DNA of 64,000 nt from Progne subis subis (lineage: Eukaryota > Chordata > Aves > Passeriformes > Hirundinidae), in the NCBI GenBank assembly GCA_022316685.1, contig JAKJHU010001682.1:1-64000 (forward strand), read 5' to 3'. This document shows, piece by piece, positions 11,434 through 22,039 of the stretch. Each line of letters begins with the position of its first letter. The first letter of the stretch is position 1. The notes below the pieces were generated by a model. It did no database searches. It was not told where the DNA came from and saw only the letters and a program-made list of their open reading frames with translations. Position numbers and translations under genes: made by a program.

Positions 11434-11748
11434 TTATCCACCCCGAATTTTTTCCCACACCAACATGTTATATTGAATTTAAACCTTTAAATAATATACA
11501 TATATATACATGTGAATATAAATACAGACACAGTCACAGTGTTCACCGAAAAACAAGGTCCCCTTGAGGTATGCAGCGGGTCTCTCCATCCTTTTGCATT
11601 ACCCATCATGTGCAATCAGGTCCCTGAGCAAAAACAACCCCAGGAGTGGGACTGTCTTTGCTGGAGGCAGAATTAATCCAAACAGTTTTCCCAGCATTCC
11701 TCTCATGTGTACACTGGAACCTTTATCTCATCTCTTGTTCTCAGGGGC

Positions 11749-12500
11749 TCAGATTGGGCAGGGCCTGCTCGGTTGGTAGGAACCTCGAGTGTTCACTAAC
11801 CAGGTGGCCTTTGCTAAATTAATCTCCCAGTTCTTGAAAGTCTCCCCACCCAGTGCCTTCAAGGTGGTTTTAAGCAGGCCATTGCACCGTTCAACTTTCC
11901 CGGCTGCTGGCGCATGATAAGGAATATGGTACACCCACTCAATGCCATGTTCTCTAGCCCAGGTGTTTATAAGGCTGTTCTTGAAATGAGTCCCGTTGTC
12001 AGACTCAATCCTCTCAGGGGTACCATGTCTCCACAGGATTTGCTTTTCAAGGCCCAGGATGGTGTTCCGGGCAGTAGCGTGGAGGCACAGGGTAGGTCTC
12101 CAACCATCCAGTGGTGGCTTCCACCATGGTCAGCACATAGCGCTTGCCTTGGCGGGTTTGGGGAAGGGTGATGTAGTCAATCTGCCAGGCTTCCCCGTAC
12201 TTATATTTGGACCATCGCCCACCATACCATAGGGGCTTCACCCGCTTGGCCTGTTTGATGGTAGCACACTGTCTCACAGTCATGGATAACCTGAGAAATA
12301 CTGTCCCATGGTTAGATCCACCCCTCGGTCTCGTGCCCACTTATAGGTGGCATCTCTGCCCTGATGGCCTGAGGCATCATGGGCCCATCGAGCTAGGAAC
12401 AACTCTCCCTTGTGTTGCCAATCTAAGTCTATCTTTGACACCTCTATCTTTGCAGCTTGATCTACCTGCTCGTTGTTTTGGTGCTCCTCATTAGCCCGAC
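11749..12500 (-). pseudogene. ERV-A integrase remnant
   Basis: Integrase inserts retroviral DNA into host chromosomes. The zinc-binding N-terminal region (near 12280-12420) and the catalytic core are readable on the minus strand in several frames. The first core aspartate is in WQIDYITL (ORF at 12047-12340), the second in a DNGTHF motif near 11975, and the glutamate in KVERCNGLLK (ORF at 11749-11934). The three catalytic acids are thus present but on different frames, so no complete enzyme can be made. Order and motifs fit ERVL-like pol. Confidence 0.85.
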
Positions 12501-13500
12501 TCTTGGGGACATGGGCATCTACATGACGGACTTTGACAGGTAGCTTCTCTACCCGAGTGGCAATGTCCTTCCACTCATCTGCAGCCCAGATTGGCTTTCC
12601 CCTACGCTGCCAATTGGCCTTTTTCCAACCTGTCCAGCCAACCCCACAGAGCATTGGCCACCATCCACGAATCAGTGTAGAGGTAGAGCTTTGGCCACTT
12701 CTCTCTTTCAGCAATGTCCAGGGCCAGTTGAACAGCTTTGAGTTCAGCAAGTTAACTTGACCCACCTTTCTCCTTCAGTGGCTTGTGCAACCTGTCGTGT
12801 GGGGCTCCATACGGCTGCTTTCCACTTCCGGTTCATCCCTACGATGTGGCAGGAACTATCAGTGAAAAGAGCATAGTGTGTTTCTTCTGCTGGCAGTTGG
12901 TTGTATGGTGGACCCTCTTTCAGCACGTGTCACTTGTTCCTGCTCCTCTTCATCTGTGAGACCAAAGTTTCTCACTTCCGGCCAGTTTGTAATTATCTCC
13001 AAAATCCCAGGGCGATTTGGGTTTCCAATGCGGGCGCGCTGAGTGATGAGGGCAATCCATTTGCTCCACGTGGCGTCCGGTGGCATGATGGGTGGAGGGA
13101 ACCTTTCCTTTAAACATCCACCCAGCACCGGTAGTCGAGGGTGCCAGCAGGAGTTGTGCTTCTGTGCCAATCACCTCTGAGGCAGCTTGAACTCCTTCAT
13201 AGGCGGCCAAGATTTCCTTCTCTGTTGGAGTGTAGTTGGCTTCGGACCCTCTGTAGCTTCGGCTCCAGAATCCCAGTGGTCGGCCCGAGTCTCCCCAGGC
13301 ACCTTCTGCCAAAGGCTCCAGGACAGGTCCATTGTTCCCGGCTGCTGAGTAGAGCACGGTTCTTCACATCTGGTCCCTGTCCTGACTGGGCCAAGGGCTA
13401 CTGCATGAGCGATCTCCTGCTTGATCTGGGCAAAGGCTTGTTGCTGTTCAGGGCCCCAGTGGAAATCGTTCTTCTTGCGGGTGACCAGGTAGAGAGGGCT
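12500..13500 (-). pseudogene. ERV-A RT connection and RNase H remnant
   Basis: Minus-strand segments continue from the RT: a connection domain with GFWSRSYRGSEANYTPTEKE (ORF at 12950-13357), then RNase H-like pieces with an FTDSSC motif near 12860 and a VRHVDAHVPKSRANEEH region near 12520. At least three frame changes occur. The expected RNase H acids are only partly visible. Inactive. Confidence 0.8.
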
Positions 13501-14273
13501 CACAATCTGGCTGTACTCAGGAATGTGCATCTCCAGAAACCTATGGCGCCTAGGAAAGCTTGTGTTTCCTTCTTGCTGGTTGGTGGAGACATTGCGGTGA
13601 TCTTATTGATGACCTCAGTGGGAATCTGCCGCCGTCCATCTTGCCACTTTACTCCCAGGAACTGGATCTCTCGGGCAGGTCCCTTGACCTTGCTCTGCTT
13701 GATGGCAAAACCAGCTTTCAGGAGAATTTGGATGATCTTCTCTCCTTTCTCAAACACTTCCATTGCCGTGTTCCCCCACACAATGATGTCATCGATATAC
13801 TGTAGGTGCTCCGGAGCCTCACCCTTTTCCAGTGCAGCCTGGATCAGTCCATGGCAGATGGTGGGGCTGTGTTTCCACCCCTGGGGCAGTCGGTTCCAGG
13901 TGTACTGCACGCCCCTCCAGGTGAAAGCAAACTGAGGCCTGCATTCTGCAGCCAGAGGAATGGAGAAAAATGCATTAGCAATGTCAATTGTGGCGTACCA
14001 TTTTGCTGCCTTGGACTCCAGCTCGTACTGGAGTTCCAGCATGTCCGGCACAGCAGCGCTCAATGGTGGAGTCACTTCGTTCAAGGCACGGTAGTCCACA
14101 GTCAATCTCCATTCTCCGTCAGACTTGCGCACAGGCCAGATGGGGCTGTTGAAGGGTGAGTGGGTTTTGCTGACCACCCCTTGGCTCTCCAGCTCACGGA
14201 TCATCTTGTGGATGGGGATCACGGCATCTCGATTTGTCCTGATACTGTCGGCGGTGCACCGTCGAGGTGGCAA
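13500..14273 (-). pseudogene. ERV-A reverse transcriptase
   Basis: A 257-codon minus-strand frame covers most of the RT fingers and palm. Visible motifs in order: SPFNSPIWPVRK, WRLTVDYRALN, YATIDIANAFFSIPL, RLPQGWKHSPTICH and the catalytic YIDD at 13788-13799. RT copies the RNA genome into DNA. The frame begins downstream of the true start of pol and breaks near 13520 where the thumb region should follow. Among the pol regions in ERV-A this is the best preserved piece. Confidence 0.92.
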
Positions 14274-14437
14274 CTGGAACTCGTTGCTCTTCTACCTTTA
14301 GAGTCCTACTGCAGATGGGTTCTCCGACAGTCCAGCAAGCTATTCAATTTCTTAATGCCCTCTGCCTCCACAGCTGCTATTCCAAAAGCCCACCTGAGTC
14401 CTTTAGAGTCTTTGTAATAGACCATTCCGGAGGAAGT

Positions 14438-14836
14438 CTATGCCCAAAATACACGGGGCCCCTGAAGCCAGTCACAATTGGATGTTTCTGCCACTCCTTC
14501 CCGGTCAGGCTCACCTCGGCTTCCAACAGAGTCAATTCCTGTGATCCCCCCTGTCACCCCAGCAATGGAAATAGGTTCTGTCCCCACATATTCCAATGGT
14601 ATCAGTGTACACTGCGAACCAGTATCAACTAAAGCTTCATATTTCCTGTGGCTCTGATGTGCCAGGCCATCGGATCCACACCGTCCAATAGACCCGGTTT
14701 TCCCGTGCCTCTCCCTGGCTAGAGCAGGGCCTCCTCTAGCACTGGTCATTATTCCCTTCTGGGCATACATGGTTAGAGGTTCCTTCACAGGGATCTGACA
14801 TATCCTCACTTCTATAATACCTGGCAGCTTGGTCAT
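14438..14836 (-). pseudogene. ERV-A aspartic protease remnant
   Basis: A 132-codon minus-strand frame containing LVDTGSQCTLIP, the active-site DTG of a retroviral aspartic protease (14619-14638), with a following glycine-rich flap-like stretch (GVTGGITG). The protease cuts the viral polyproteins. It lies between the gag and RT remnants, as expected. The continuation towards RT is frameshifted. Confidence 0.85.
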
Positions 14837-14849
14837 GCGATGTCGAGGC

Positions 14850-15700
14850 TACCTTCATCTTAGTGGAACCCCTCGGTTAGTGTTTTCTCTCCTTGAGCTC
14901 ACGCACCCGTGCTGCCAGGGCAGAAGTGGGTTTCCCATCCCACCTTCCCATGTCTTCCTCATGGTCACTCAGAAAGAACCACAGGTCAGCTCGTGGGGTG
15001 TACCCTCTCTCTCTAGCTGGGGGCCGTTGAGCTCTGACTCTGGGGCCTGTAACTCGCACCGGTGCCACAGGAACTGTTCCTCCTCATCTCTCCCTCACCT
15101 CCCTTATCTCCTCTGTCACCTCCTCCATCTTCTCCCTGAGTTCCTTAGCCACGGCAGAGACCTGAGCCTGCACTGGGCCACTGATCATACTCTCGTAATT
15201 TCTGAGCTTGTTGGCTACAGAACCCACTGTCTCTCGGTTGTTATCGGCATTAATTGTTGCAATGAATGTGGTGTATTGAGATGGTCCTAGAGTTGCCAGA
15301 TTCCACAGCATTTGCCCTGTGCACCTGACTTTGTCGGGGTCATTATCATGCTGTCCACCCCTCCCAAAGAGTACCTCCAATACGCCACTTCTCTCAGCTG
15401 TTGGATCCCTTCCTCAAGGGTCTTCCAGCGCATTCTATGATGGTGCTCCTGCATTCTGTCTCTGTGGACAAACCTCTCCCTTACACTCATTAAAAGCCGC
15501 TCCCAAAGGGAAAGGGACCTGGTTCCCTTACGAATACTGATTCACACCTGAGTCCTGGGTCAAGGGTCCCAAATTCCTTGCCTCACTACTATCTAGCTGC
15601 ACGCCTGTACCTATAAGGTCCCAGACCCGAACTAACCAGGCTGTATAAGCCTCACGTCCCCGTCGTGCAAGATCTTTTTGCAGATTACGGAGACTTTCAT
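14850..15700 (-). pseudogene. ERV-A gag remnant
   Basis: Minus-strand frames (15287-15490, 15084-15380 and 14877-15068) read as capsid and nucleocapsid-side Gag. They include a helical region with PTKSGAQGK and a long charged helix (ELREKMEEVTEEIREVRER). No CCHC zinc knuckle is seen; this agrees with an ERVL-like or spuma-like Gag but may also reflect decay. Frames overlap by frameshift, so the gene is broken. Confidence 0.7.
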
Positions 15701-16692
15701 ATGTCAGGGACTCGGTGATGATCTCAACCTCTGACTCCCCCGTGGGTTTTGTGAGGGCCCTCCTTTCTTATCCTTGTTGCCTGGGTGCTCTGATTTCACC
15801 TTTATACTTCTTTGTTTCCACAGGGGCCACTGCTGCTGGCTGTTGGCTGCCCCTGTGTTCAGCTGGAACCTGGACGGTTGTAACGTCTGTGGTTCCGCTG
15901 CTGCACATCAGACTCTCCTTTGTCGGGGCAGGGGGAGGGTTTCCCAGCAGCTTGGGGCTAATGAGGCTACTACAGGGGAAAGGTACTCCCTCAGCATCTG
16001 GCCCATCTCACGGATCTCCTTCACCCAATCTGGGTGGTTTATTCCTGAGGCAGGCTGTGGGGCAGGTCAGGCTGTGGGGCAGGGTCAGGCTGTGGGAGGC
16101 TCAGGCTGTGGGGCAGGTCAGGCTGTGGGCAGGGTCAGGCTGTGGGATGGGCTCAGGCTGTGGGGCAGTATCCTTATTCCTATGTTAGGTATCAGGGTAG
16201 TTATCCAGGTCAGTCTCCCCTTATCTCTAAATGCTAAACAGAACAGGCATACCAGCAACACCAGCCACTGTATGATGTCATTAACATTCAGAGATTTGAA
16301 CCCTTCAAAGACTGGTGGGGTAGGCCCAAAGAGCTGGGTGAAGGGTTGGGAAAAAATTTCCCCGGTGTCCTTTCTTCACAGTAGGTACCGTTGTTAAAGT
16401 AACCCCAGAAACACACAGTTAGTGTATGATAACCCTGAATCCATGTGCCTGCCTTCCAGAGGAAATTAAAAATCCACGATTTCCTCACTTCGTTAACCCA
16501 TATAGCAAACTGGATGACAGCCACAGTAGCCTTAGTTACAGGGCCCATGTTTAGACAAGGGCCTGCAAATGGGAGGAATACGGCCACACCCACATGCCAC
16601 CCAAACCAGACAAAGGCAGACCACATGATATCCAGTGCACAACAATGTAGGCACTTACAAACTGTTATTCCTTTTTCTCTCAATGCCCTCGT
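15701..16692 (-). other. ERV-A leader and 5' gag region with a small tandem repeat
   Basis: The region between the primer site and the recognisable Gag. Positions 16055-16165 hold about six copies of a TCAGGCTGTGGGGCAGG unit of 17-20 bases. A 131-codon minus-strand frame (16288-16683) encodes a hydrophobic, tryptophan-rich peptide directly downstream of the primer site. I do not recognise it, and it could be chance. Confidence 0.55.
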
Positions 16693-16710
16693 GCCCCACG
16701 TTGGGCACCA
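16693..16710 (-). other. ERV-A primer binding site
   Basis: Minus-strand TGGTGCCCAACGTGGGGC, five bases inside the 5' LTR. It differs at one base from the lysine-1,2 tRNA site known from some betaretroviruses. This fixes the orientation and the 5' LTR. Confidence 0.8.
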
Positions 16711-16715
16711 AATTC

Positions 16716-17391
16716 TGTCTTGGTTTGAAAAAGACAGGTGTCTGCTAAGGAGAGGCAGGCCTCTCTAGGAAATGAGGAATTCAAATCCTTCCCTCCGTGT
16801 TATTATAATTTGGAAGATTAAAAAAAACTTTTCAGTCAGAGCTATGGGGAAAAGGAATAACAGTCCTTTACTAGTAAATATAACAGGACAGACAAAAACA
16901 ACAGCAATTATATATAATTATAATAGTAAAACAGAACCAAGAACCCCGAGGGCAAACGGTGGAAACTCCGGCGCTGATGGCTGGAAGCTGGAAGCGGTGG
17001 ACTGTCCTTGGCAGGCAGGGGTGTGCCCTGGCAGATGAAGTGGGCAGTGCTGGAGAAACTGCAGCGGCTGTACCAGGGTTGACCCAAAATCCAACAGGGC
17101 AGCGAAGAAAACTCCGAATTCCTGGGCACTCCAACAGATGGTAGAATTCCCAGGACCAGACTCCTCCGTTAACCGTGGACTCCAGGCAGCCAGCAGTCAC
17201 CCGATCCATGCTCCCCGGAAGACTGAGAGCCGTGAGTCCACACCTCAGCTCTCCCGGAGCTTTCTCCCTCCCCCAAAACTAAGTGATCAGCTTCTTTTGT
17301 CCAGATTAAGCACTCTCTAACGATCAGTATTTAGTCTCCTAGCAACTTGTAGGGGGGGGAAAAAATTCTACAGGAAACTTAATCCTCAACA
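16716..17391 (-). repeat. ERV-A 5' LTR
   Basis: 676 bases, plus-strand ends TGTCTTGGTTTG and CCTCAACA. It is homologous to 10771-11433 with small indels in A and G runs. The first base outside the LTR (17392) belongs to a different element from the one bordering the other end. Confidence 0.9.
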
Positions 17392-17486
17392 CTTCTTGAT
17401 GGAGAGGTCCAGTGCTACCATTCACGGTATCATGGTGCACATGGGACTGATTGATGCGCATTTTTCAGGGCAGATTCATGCAATGG

Positions 17487-17748
17487 TGTGGTTTTTCCCT
17501 ACAAGACTAGACGACCACCCATGGCAAAAGTAAAAGAATCTGCTCTCTGGCTTCGGGTGGGTTTTTACAGCTTTTATTCTCAAGTCCTGCCCTGCTTTGC
17601 TGGACTGTCCCGATGACTTGCCGGTGCCAGAGAGACCTTGCCCCTCCCCTGTCGGGGCTTTTTCCCCAGGGGGCAGGGCCCAGAGGCAGGGCCCAGAGGC
17701 AGCACTCAATAAGGGAGAAGCAGGAGGGAACAGGGCTGGGTTACATCT
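17487..17748 (-). repeat. ERV-C 3' LTR, U5-side half
   Basis: Matches the ERV-C 5' LTR (29978-30317), including AAGACTAGACGACC and the CCAGAGAGA region. It ends at the ERV-B target duplication ACATCT (17743-17748). The other half resumes at 27307. The piece contains a duplicated GGGCCCAGAGGCA unit near 17680 that is absent from the 5' LTR. Confidence 0.85.
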
Positions 17749-18392
17749 TGTTGGAGTCCAGGGCATTCCTTTGGTTGCCCTGGAGGGTCAGAGACCTGGG
17801 CAGGGGGCTCTGAGACCCCAGCCCAGAGCTCAGAGAGACTCTGGCTTTGATCTCAGTCCATGGGAAAACTTCCTAAACTGAGAGAGGGTTTGCAGGCCAC
17901 AGGGAGTGTGAAAAATAGTAGTTTAGTTTATCACAGAGTGAAAAAAATAGTAATTTTAGGTTCATAGCATTGGAGTGAATGGGGACAAGATGGAGAATCT
18001 GGGGCGTTGCCTCCTTCTTCTTCCTTCTCTTTCCCTCACTCCATTTCTGCAGTGACGTTGGCACAAAGTAGTTAGTGAGGATTGGGTCAGTGTATAGATG
18101 ACCTTTTTAGTAATAGTGATAGACATTGGTAAGAAATAGTAAATAATGAACACGTAGTAATTAGTATAAAAGATTAAGGACTGCCCAGCTCGGGGGAGAC
18201 GTGAGAAGTCCATGCAGCTGCAAACATCATGTTGGACTGTGAGAAATTTGTAAGATAAGAAACAATAAACGAAAATGCAACCTTGAAAAATCTACACCTG
18301 AAGACTCTGTCTCTTCCTTCGGCTTGGCTCGGAGCTGTGCAGGGGGGAAAGGGACCCTGAAACCACCTGAATGTTGGGGAAGCCCCCCGACA
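17749..18392 (+). repeat. ERV-B 5' LTR
   Basis: TGTTGGAGTC to CCCGACA. A TATA box (TATAAAA, 18165-18171) and a polyadenylation signal (AATAAA, 18264-18269) mark the U3/R and R/U5 parts. Nearly identical to 26661-27306. Confidence 0.95.
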
Positions 18393-18394
18393 TC

Positions 18395-18412
18395 TGGCGT
18401 CCCTGGCTGCGC
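18395..18412 (+). other. ERV-B primer binding site (tRNA not assigned)
   Basis: TGGCGTCCCTGGCTGCGC begins two bases after the LTR, where the primer site belongs. I cannot assign the tRNA with confidence. Two related motifs follow (ACATCTAGTGTCCCTGGCC at about 18451 and ACATCTGGCATCCCTGACTC at about 18475), so the site seems to have been partly repeated. Confidence 0.6.
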
Positions 18413-18786
18413 GAAAGAAACACCTGGCTTCTCTGAGTGAGTGGGCAGAAACATCTAGTGTCCCTGGCCGGACAACATCTGGCATCCCTGACTCGCACTC
18501 CTGAAAAGGAGCACCGAAAAAAGGTCACAAAACCTCTGCAGAAAAATCAAAAGCTCCCAGAACATCAAACTGCCAGGCCGAGATCTCCGGAGAACAAAAC
18601 ACCTGTTTGGCCAAAGAAGAACACCTCGTTCCACTTTGTCCCAGACGACGGCTTTCCAGGGCCCAGGAACCCGTCATCCTGAGATCTGCTGGACAGACAT
18701 CGGGACATCTCTGAGACAAATTGGACCAGAGCTGCAGCAAACCTTTGTATTGGTAAGACCAGTGAGATTCAGAATACACCACACCC

Positions 18787-19794
18787 ATGGGAGGGACAAC
18801 ATCACAAGAGAGAATTATTATATTGGAACAGTTAAAAGAAATAATATCAAAATACAATATAGCGCTGAAAGATAAGGAGCTCCGAGCCCTAATGTTATGG
18901 GTCAAATGTAACTATTCACAATGTGAGACCCAGTTTCTTTTTGAGCCAGGTTTTTGGCAGGAAGCGAACAGAAAACTTTATGATAATGCCACAAGAAAAG
19001 ATAAAATTGCCGCAAAACTTTTGTCGGCTGGGAGAATTATGTTAGAAGTTATAACAGAATATAGCAGGGAAGCGTCCGGGGTTGGACACCTGCCAAGCAA
19101 GCAAAGGGAGGTTAGCACGGAGCCAGAAGAGATAGCCATGCTAACTCCAGGATTGACACATCCCCCAGGGGAAAGAGAAGGGGGAGGGGAAAGAACAAAA
19201 CTATCTCAAGGTCCAACAGAAAGCTCATCAAAAGCCCCAAAATTGGTTCCAGGAGAAATGAAGCTTCTGATCCATCCAACAGAGCAGGAGGATTTGGACA
19301 TGCTTTTCTTTGAAGCAATCCAAGAACAAACCCCACATTCGCACACGGAGGTGGGGGGAAGAACTCCACCTAGAAGTCCCTTTACCCCTCCAGAGTCACC
19401 GCAGCGACAAACCCCTCCTTCGCCATTGCTCCTTTCCCTTCCCGTGGGAAAACCGGGTGCGGGTGGAGAGGACGGGGGGGCGAAAGAGCAGGGGCGAGTG
19501 CCATCAGAACCGCGGAGGGGGAGCGAGACTGCGCGGGAGAGCGAGATTGCGCGGGGGGCGAGGCCGCGCGGGGAGCCGAGGCGGCGGGACGCGACGGGAC
19601 GCGATTGCAAGGCGCATCGGGAGACAGAGGCGCGGATCGCCGGGAACAGTCCGTGGGGATGGGGCCGCGGCGGGGGAGGGCTCGAGAACGGGCCGAATAC
19701 TACAAACCCCAGAAATCCTTGCGGCCGGTCCAGGCGCAGGCGTGACAGGGGCAGGGCAAAGCCTGAGGCGCGTTCCTCTTCGGGGGGGGGCTGA
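18787..19794 (+). pseudogene. ERV-B gag, matrix and proline-rich region
   Basis: A 335-codon frame starting MGGTTSQ, which fits the N-terminal myristoylation signal (MGxxxS) of a retroviral matrix protein. The first 100 residues look like a class II matrix domain (ELRALMLWVK, FWQEANRKLYD). The rest is rich in Pro, Glu and Arg, and in very GC-rich DNA (19450-19900) the true frame is lost. Matrix directs Gag to the plasma membrane. The start is supported by the myristoylation motif and by its position 390 bases after the LTR. The downstream gag frame is different, so gag is broken here. Confidence 0.85.
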
Positions 19795-20148
19795 TTCCGA
19801 TGACGAAAGAGACGGGGCGGACCTTGAACGTGAGATAGGGCGGGGTATCCCGCCGGAGACCGCCGGGCTGAGATCGGCAGGGGCAGGGCCAGCAGAGACG
19901 GAGCGGGCAGGGACGGGGCGTGGCTGAGGCGGGGAGAGTCTGAGGGTACACCCCCAGTCAGCAGGGGCTGCGGAGCCCGATCACGTCCACGGCAGCTATG
20001 ATCCTGAGCCGCCTGCGTGCGGTGATCCAGGGACAGCTGCTGAGGTATTGCGGATGGGTGCGCGTCCCAAAATATCTCAGATTTTACAGGCTTTTTCCAG
20101 AATTTAAAAGATACTTCAGAACTCCGAGCCCGCAGAGAACAGCTGTCA

Positions 20149-20616
20149 GTGTGCCGACGTCACCGAGGGGCGGGACAGAGAGGCAGCGAGCACGGAGATC
20201 ATCAGTCGCATCAACCAAAGCATCGGTTTGGGAGGACACACCCACGCTGCATCATTTTTTTTCCAGTTTCATATAAAAAATCAACCTCTTCAGAACAGCG
20301 ATTCAAACAGAAGCCGAGAGAACCTCTGCCAATGCTGAAGGATGATGATGTGGTTGAGGAGGACCAGGAGATGTCAATCACAGATGAAGATATAATCAGA
20401 ATCACAGCATCAGAGGGGATTCCTGCCACAAGAGTAAAGGCACTTGAGTTCTCACAGCAAGCTTCATCATTTTTGTTATCTGAGGACTTTATGAACAAGT
20501 TTTTTCGCAGGTTCACTGAAACAGCATTTCGCCACGATCCCACATCTTCTTTCTCTCAAAGTTTTTTCTCAGGGACAGATGCTTCAGAAAATTTGAGGAT
20601 GTTCAGCAAACCCTGA
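20149..20616 (+). pseudogene. ERV-B gag, middle segment
   Basis: An open stretch of 155 codons, whose useful part is the acidic segment around DDDVVEEDQEMSITDEDI followed by a Phe- and Ser-rich part. It lies between matrix and capsid and probably corresponds to the Gag spacer domain of class II viruses. It ends at a TGA (20614-20616) just before the GA repeat. I do not recognise a named domain. Confidence 0.6.
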
Positions 20617-20623
20617 TTCCTCT

Positions 20624-20625
20624 CC

Positions 20626-20659
<34 letters not shown>

Positions 20660-20765
20660 GGAAAAAGAAAGAGAGAGAGAGAGAGAGAAAGAAAGGGAGA
20701 AAGAGAGAGAAAGAGAGAGAGAAAGAAAGGGAGAAGGAAAAAGAGAGAGAAAGGGAAACAGAGAA
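20624..20765 (+). repeat. GA-rich microsatellite inside gag
   Basis: About 140 bases made almost only of GAGA and GAAA units. No phase has a stop codon, so it encodes a long run of Arg, Lys and Glu in any frame. It sits between the spacer and capsid parts of gag. Confidence 0.95.
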
Positions 20766-20894
20766 AGAAACAAAACCCGATGAGGTGAAGCCTGCAAAAC
20801 AAGTGGGTTCAGGGAGAGATGAAGCAGCAAAGGAGACAATTTTAGAGGCAGACACTGCACAGGCTTCTGCCAAGCCAGAATTCCATCCAACAGA

Positions 20895-21407
20895 TTGGAC
20901 AGACATAAAGAAATATGCATTGAAAGGGGATACACTTTCAATGGGTTCAAAGGCATGGCTATGCCAGTGACATATGATGCACAGGATGCAAACCCAAAAT
21001 GGGAGAGGTTGGATCGTGAAGTTGTCAGAGATCTGATGAAAGCCGTCCGTGACAATGGATTGGGGTCTCCATATTTCAAACAACTTTTAAAAGGGACATT
21101 TAATATATATGATTTAACACCATATGACCTCCGATCCCTTGCCTCGATGATCCTGAGTGATGCACAATTCATCATTTGGGAAGCAAAATGGAGAAAAATT
21201 TTAAATGATTACAGAATCAAATACCAAGGAGGAGCAAATGCAGGTTTCACATTGGCACAATTGGCCGGTGATCCACCGCTTGACAGTGCAGCTCGTCAAG
21301 CCAGGTTTCTTCCTCGAGATGTGTTGACAGACATCAAGGATGCAGCCAGAAAGGCAATGGTGCAAGTTTCACCAACAGGAGTCACAGAAAGTATTTTACA
21401 GAGGTGA
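20895..21407 (+). pseudogene. ERV-B gag, capsid
   Basis: A 170-codon frame with the hallmarks of a class II capsid N-terminal domain: WERLDREVVRDLMKAV, PYDLRSLASMILSDAQF and WEAKWRK. Capsid builds the viral core. The frame stops at 21405-21407 and capsid continues in another frame from 21404, where the major homology region is read. A single shift near 21400 explains this. Confidence 0.85.
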
Positions 21408-22039
21408 GACAAGGTCCTTCAGAACCCTTCAGTGCATTCATCGATCGTCTCACACAGGCAGTGGACAGGCAAGTCACAGATGAAGCAGTGAAGTCACATT
21501 TGATTCGGTGTCTTGCATTTGCAAATGCCAACCCAGAATGCAAGCGCGTCATCAGTGCAATGCCAGGCCAACCCACCATGGCAGAAATTCTTGAGGCATG
21601 CAGCAAGGTGGGGACACCACAGCACGTTGCAGCAATTTTGGGAGATCAAGTGGAAAAAGCTGTCAAAGACGCATTTGCAAACTTTCAACAAAGACAGTGT
21701 TACAAGTGTGGAAGATCAGGGCATTTCAAGAAGGATTGTCCACAAATTACCAACAATGCAAATTCAACAGATCATTGTCCGACATGCGGGAGAGGGAATT
21801 ATCACCCTGCAAAAAACAATGCGAGTGGAAAAACTCAGTCGGGAAACTCCAGAAAGAGCGCGAATCGTCAACGCGCGACGACACAAGTGATGGCGATGAC
21901 TCAAGAGCAGGTTCCGCAAGGGGGACAATCATCGGGGAACAACAATCCAGCGCCCTCAGCAGGACAATTTGTAGGATCCCCAGTGATCCAGAGTTACTCC
22001 CACCAGGGGCGCAATGTGACTTGGCAACTTCCAAAGTGA
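21404..22039 (+). pseudogene. ERV-B gag, capsid C-terminus and nucleocapsid
   Basis: Begins in the major homology region (RQGPSEPFSAFIDRLTQAV) and continues to the nucleocapsid. The first zinc knuckle is canonical (CYKCGRSGHFKKDC, C-X2-C-X4-H-X4-C). The second, CPTCGRGNYHPAKNN, lacks the final Cys in this frame, and its His is displaced by one position. Nucleocapsid binds and packages the RNA genome. A slippery heptamer lies inside the second knuckle (see 21811). Confidence 0.88.
21811..21850 (+). promoter_or_regulatory. Programmed -1 ribosomal frameshift site, gag to pro
   Basis: AAAAAAC (21811-21817) is in exact slippery phase for the nucleocapsid frame (A AAA AAC). The -1 frame stays open to 22335 and carries the dUTPase-like segment. 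A short GAGT/ACTC stem begins five bases downstream (21823-21836), and a GCGCG/CGCGC stem lies further on. A AAA AAC is the known gag-pro signal of some betaretroviruses. Whether it still works is unknown. Confidence 0.8.

Larger units (their letters stand above)
10771..17391 (-). mobile_element. ERV-A: full-structure provirus, probably ERVL-like (class III)
   Basis: A minus-strand provirus with two LTRs (10771-11433 and 16716-17391), primer binding site, gag, protease, RT, RNase H and integrase in the usual order; no env is seen. The LTRs differ at several per cent, so it is older than ERV-B. A solo LTR of the same family (49961-50753) is flanked by a 5-bp near-duplication, which together with the pol type suggests class III (ERVL-like). 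The flanking bases of ERV-A itself (TTAGG and CTTCT) do not match. All coding regions are frameshifted or interrupted. Class II would be the main alternative, because the primer site resembles a lysine-tRNA site. Confidence 0.85.

Noticed and set aside
15084..15490. A separate host coiled-coil gene
   Set aside because: The charged helix is in the right place and orientation to be Gag of ERV-A.
17392..17486. Possible integrase zinc-binding fragment between ERV-A and ERV-C
   Set aside because: The minus strand has a His-rich SHVHHDT-like segment, but it is under 100 bases, frameshifted and without the Cys pair. It is kept only as a hint that the flank is another ERV.
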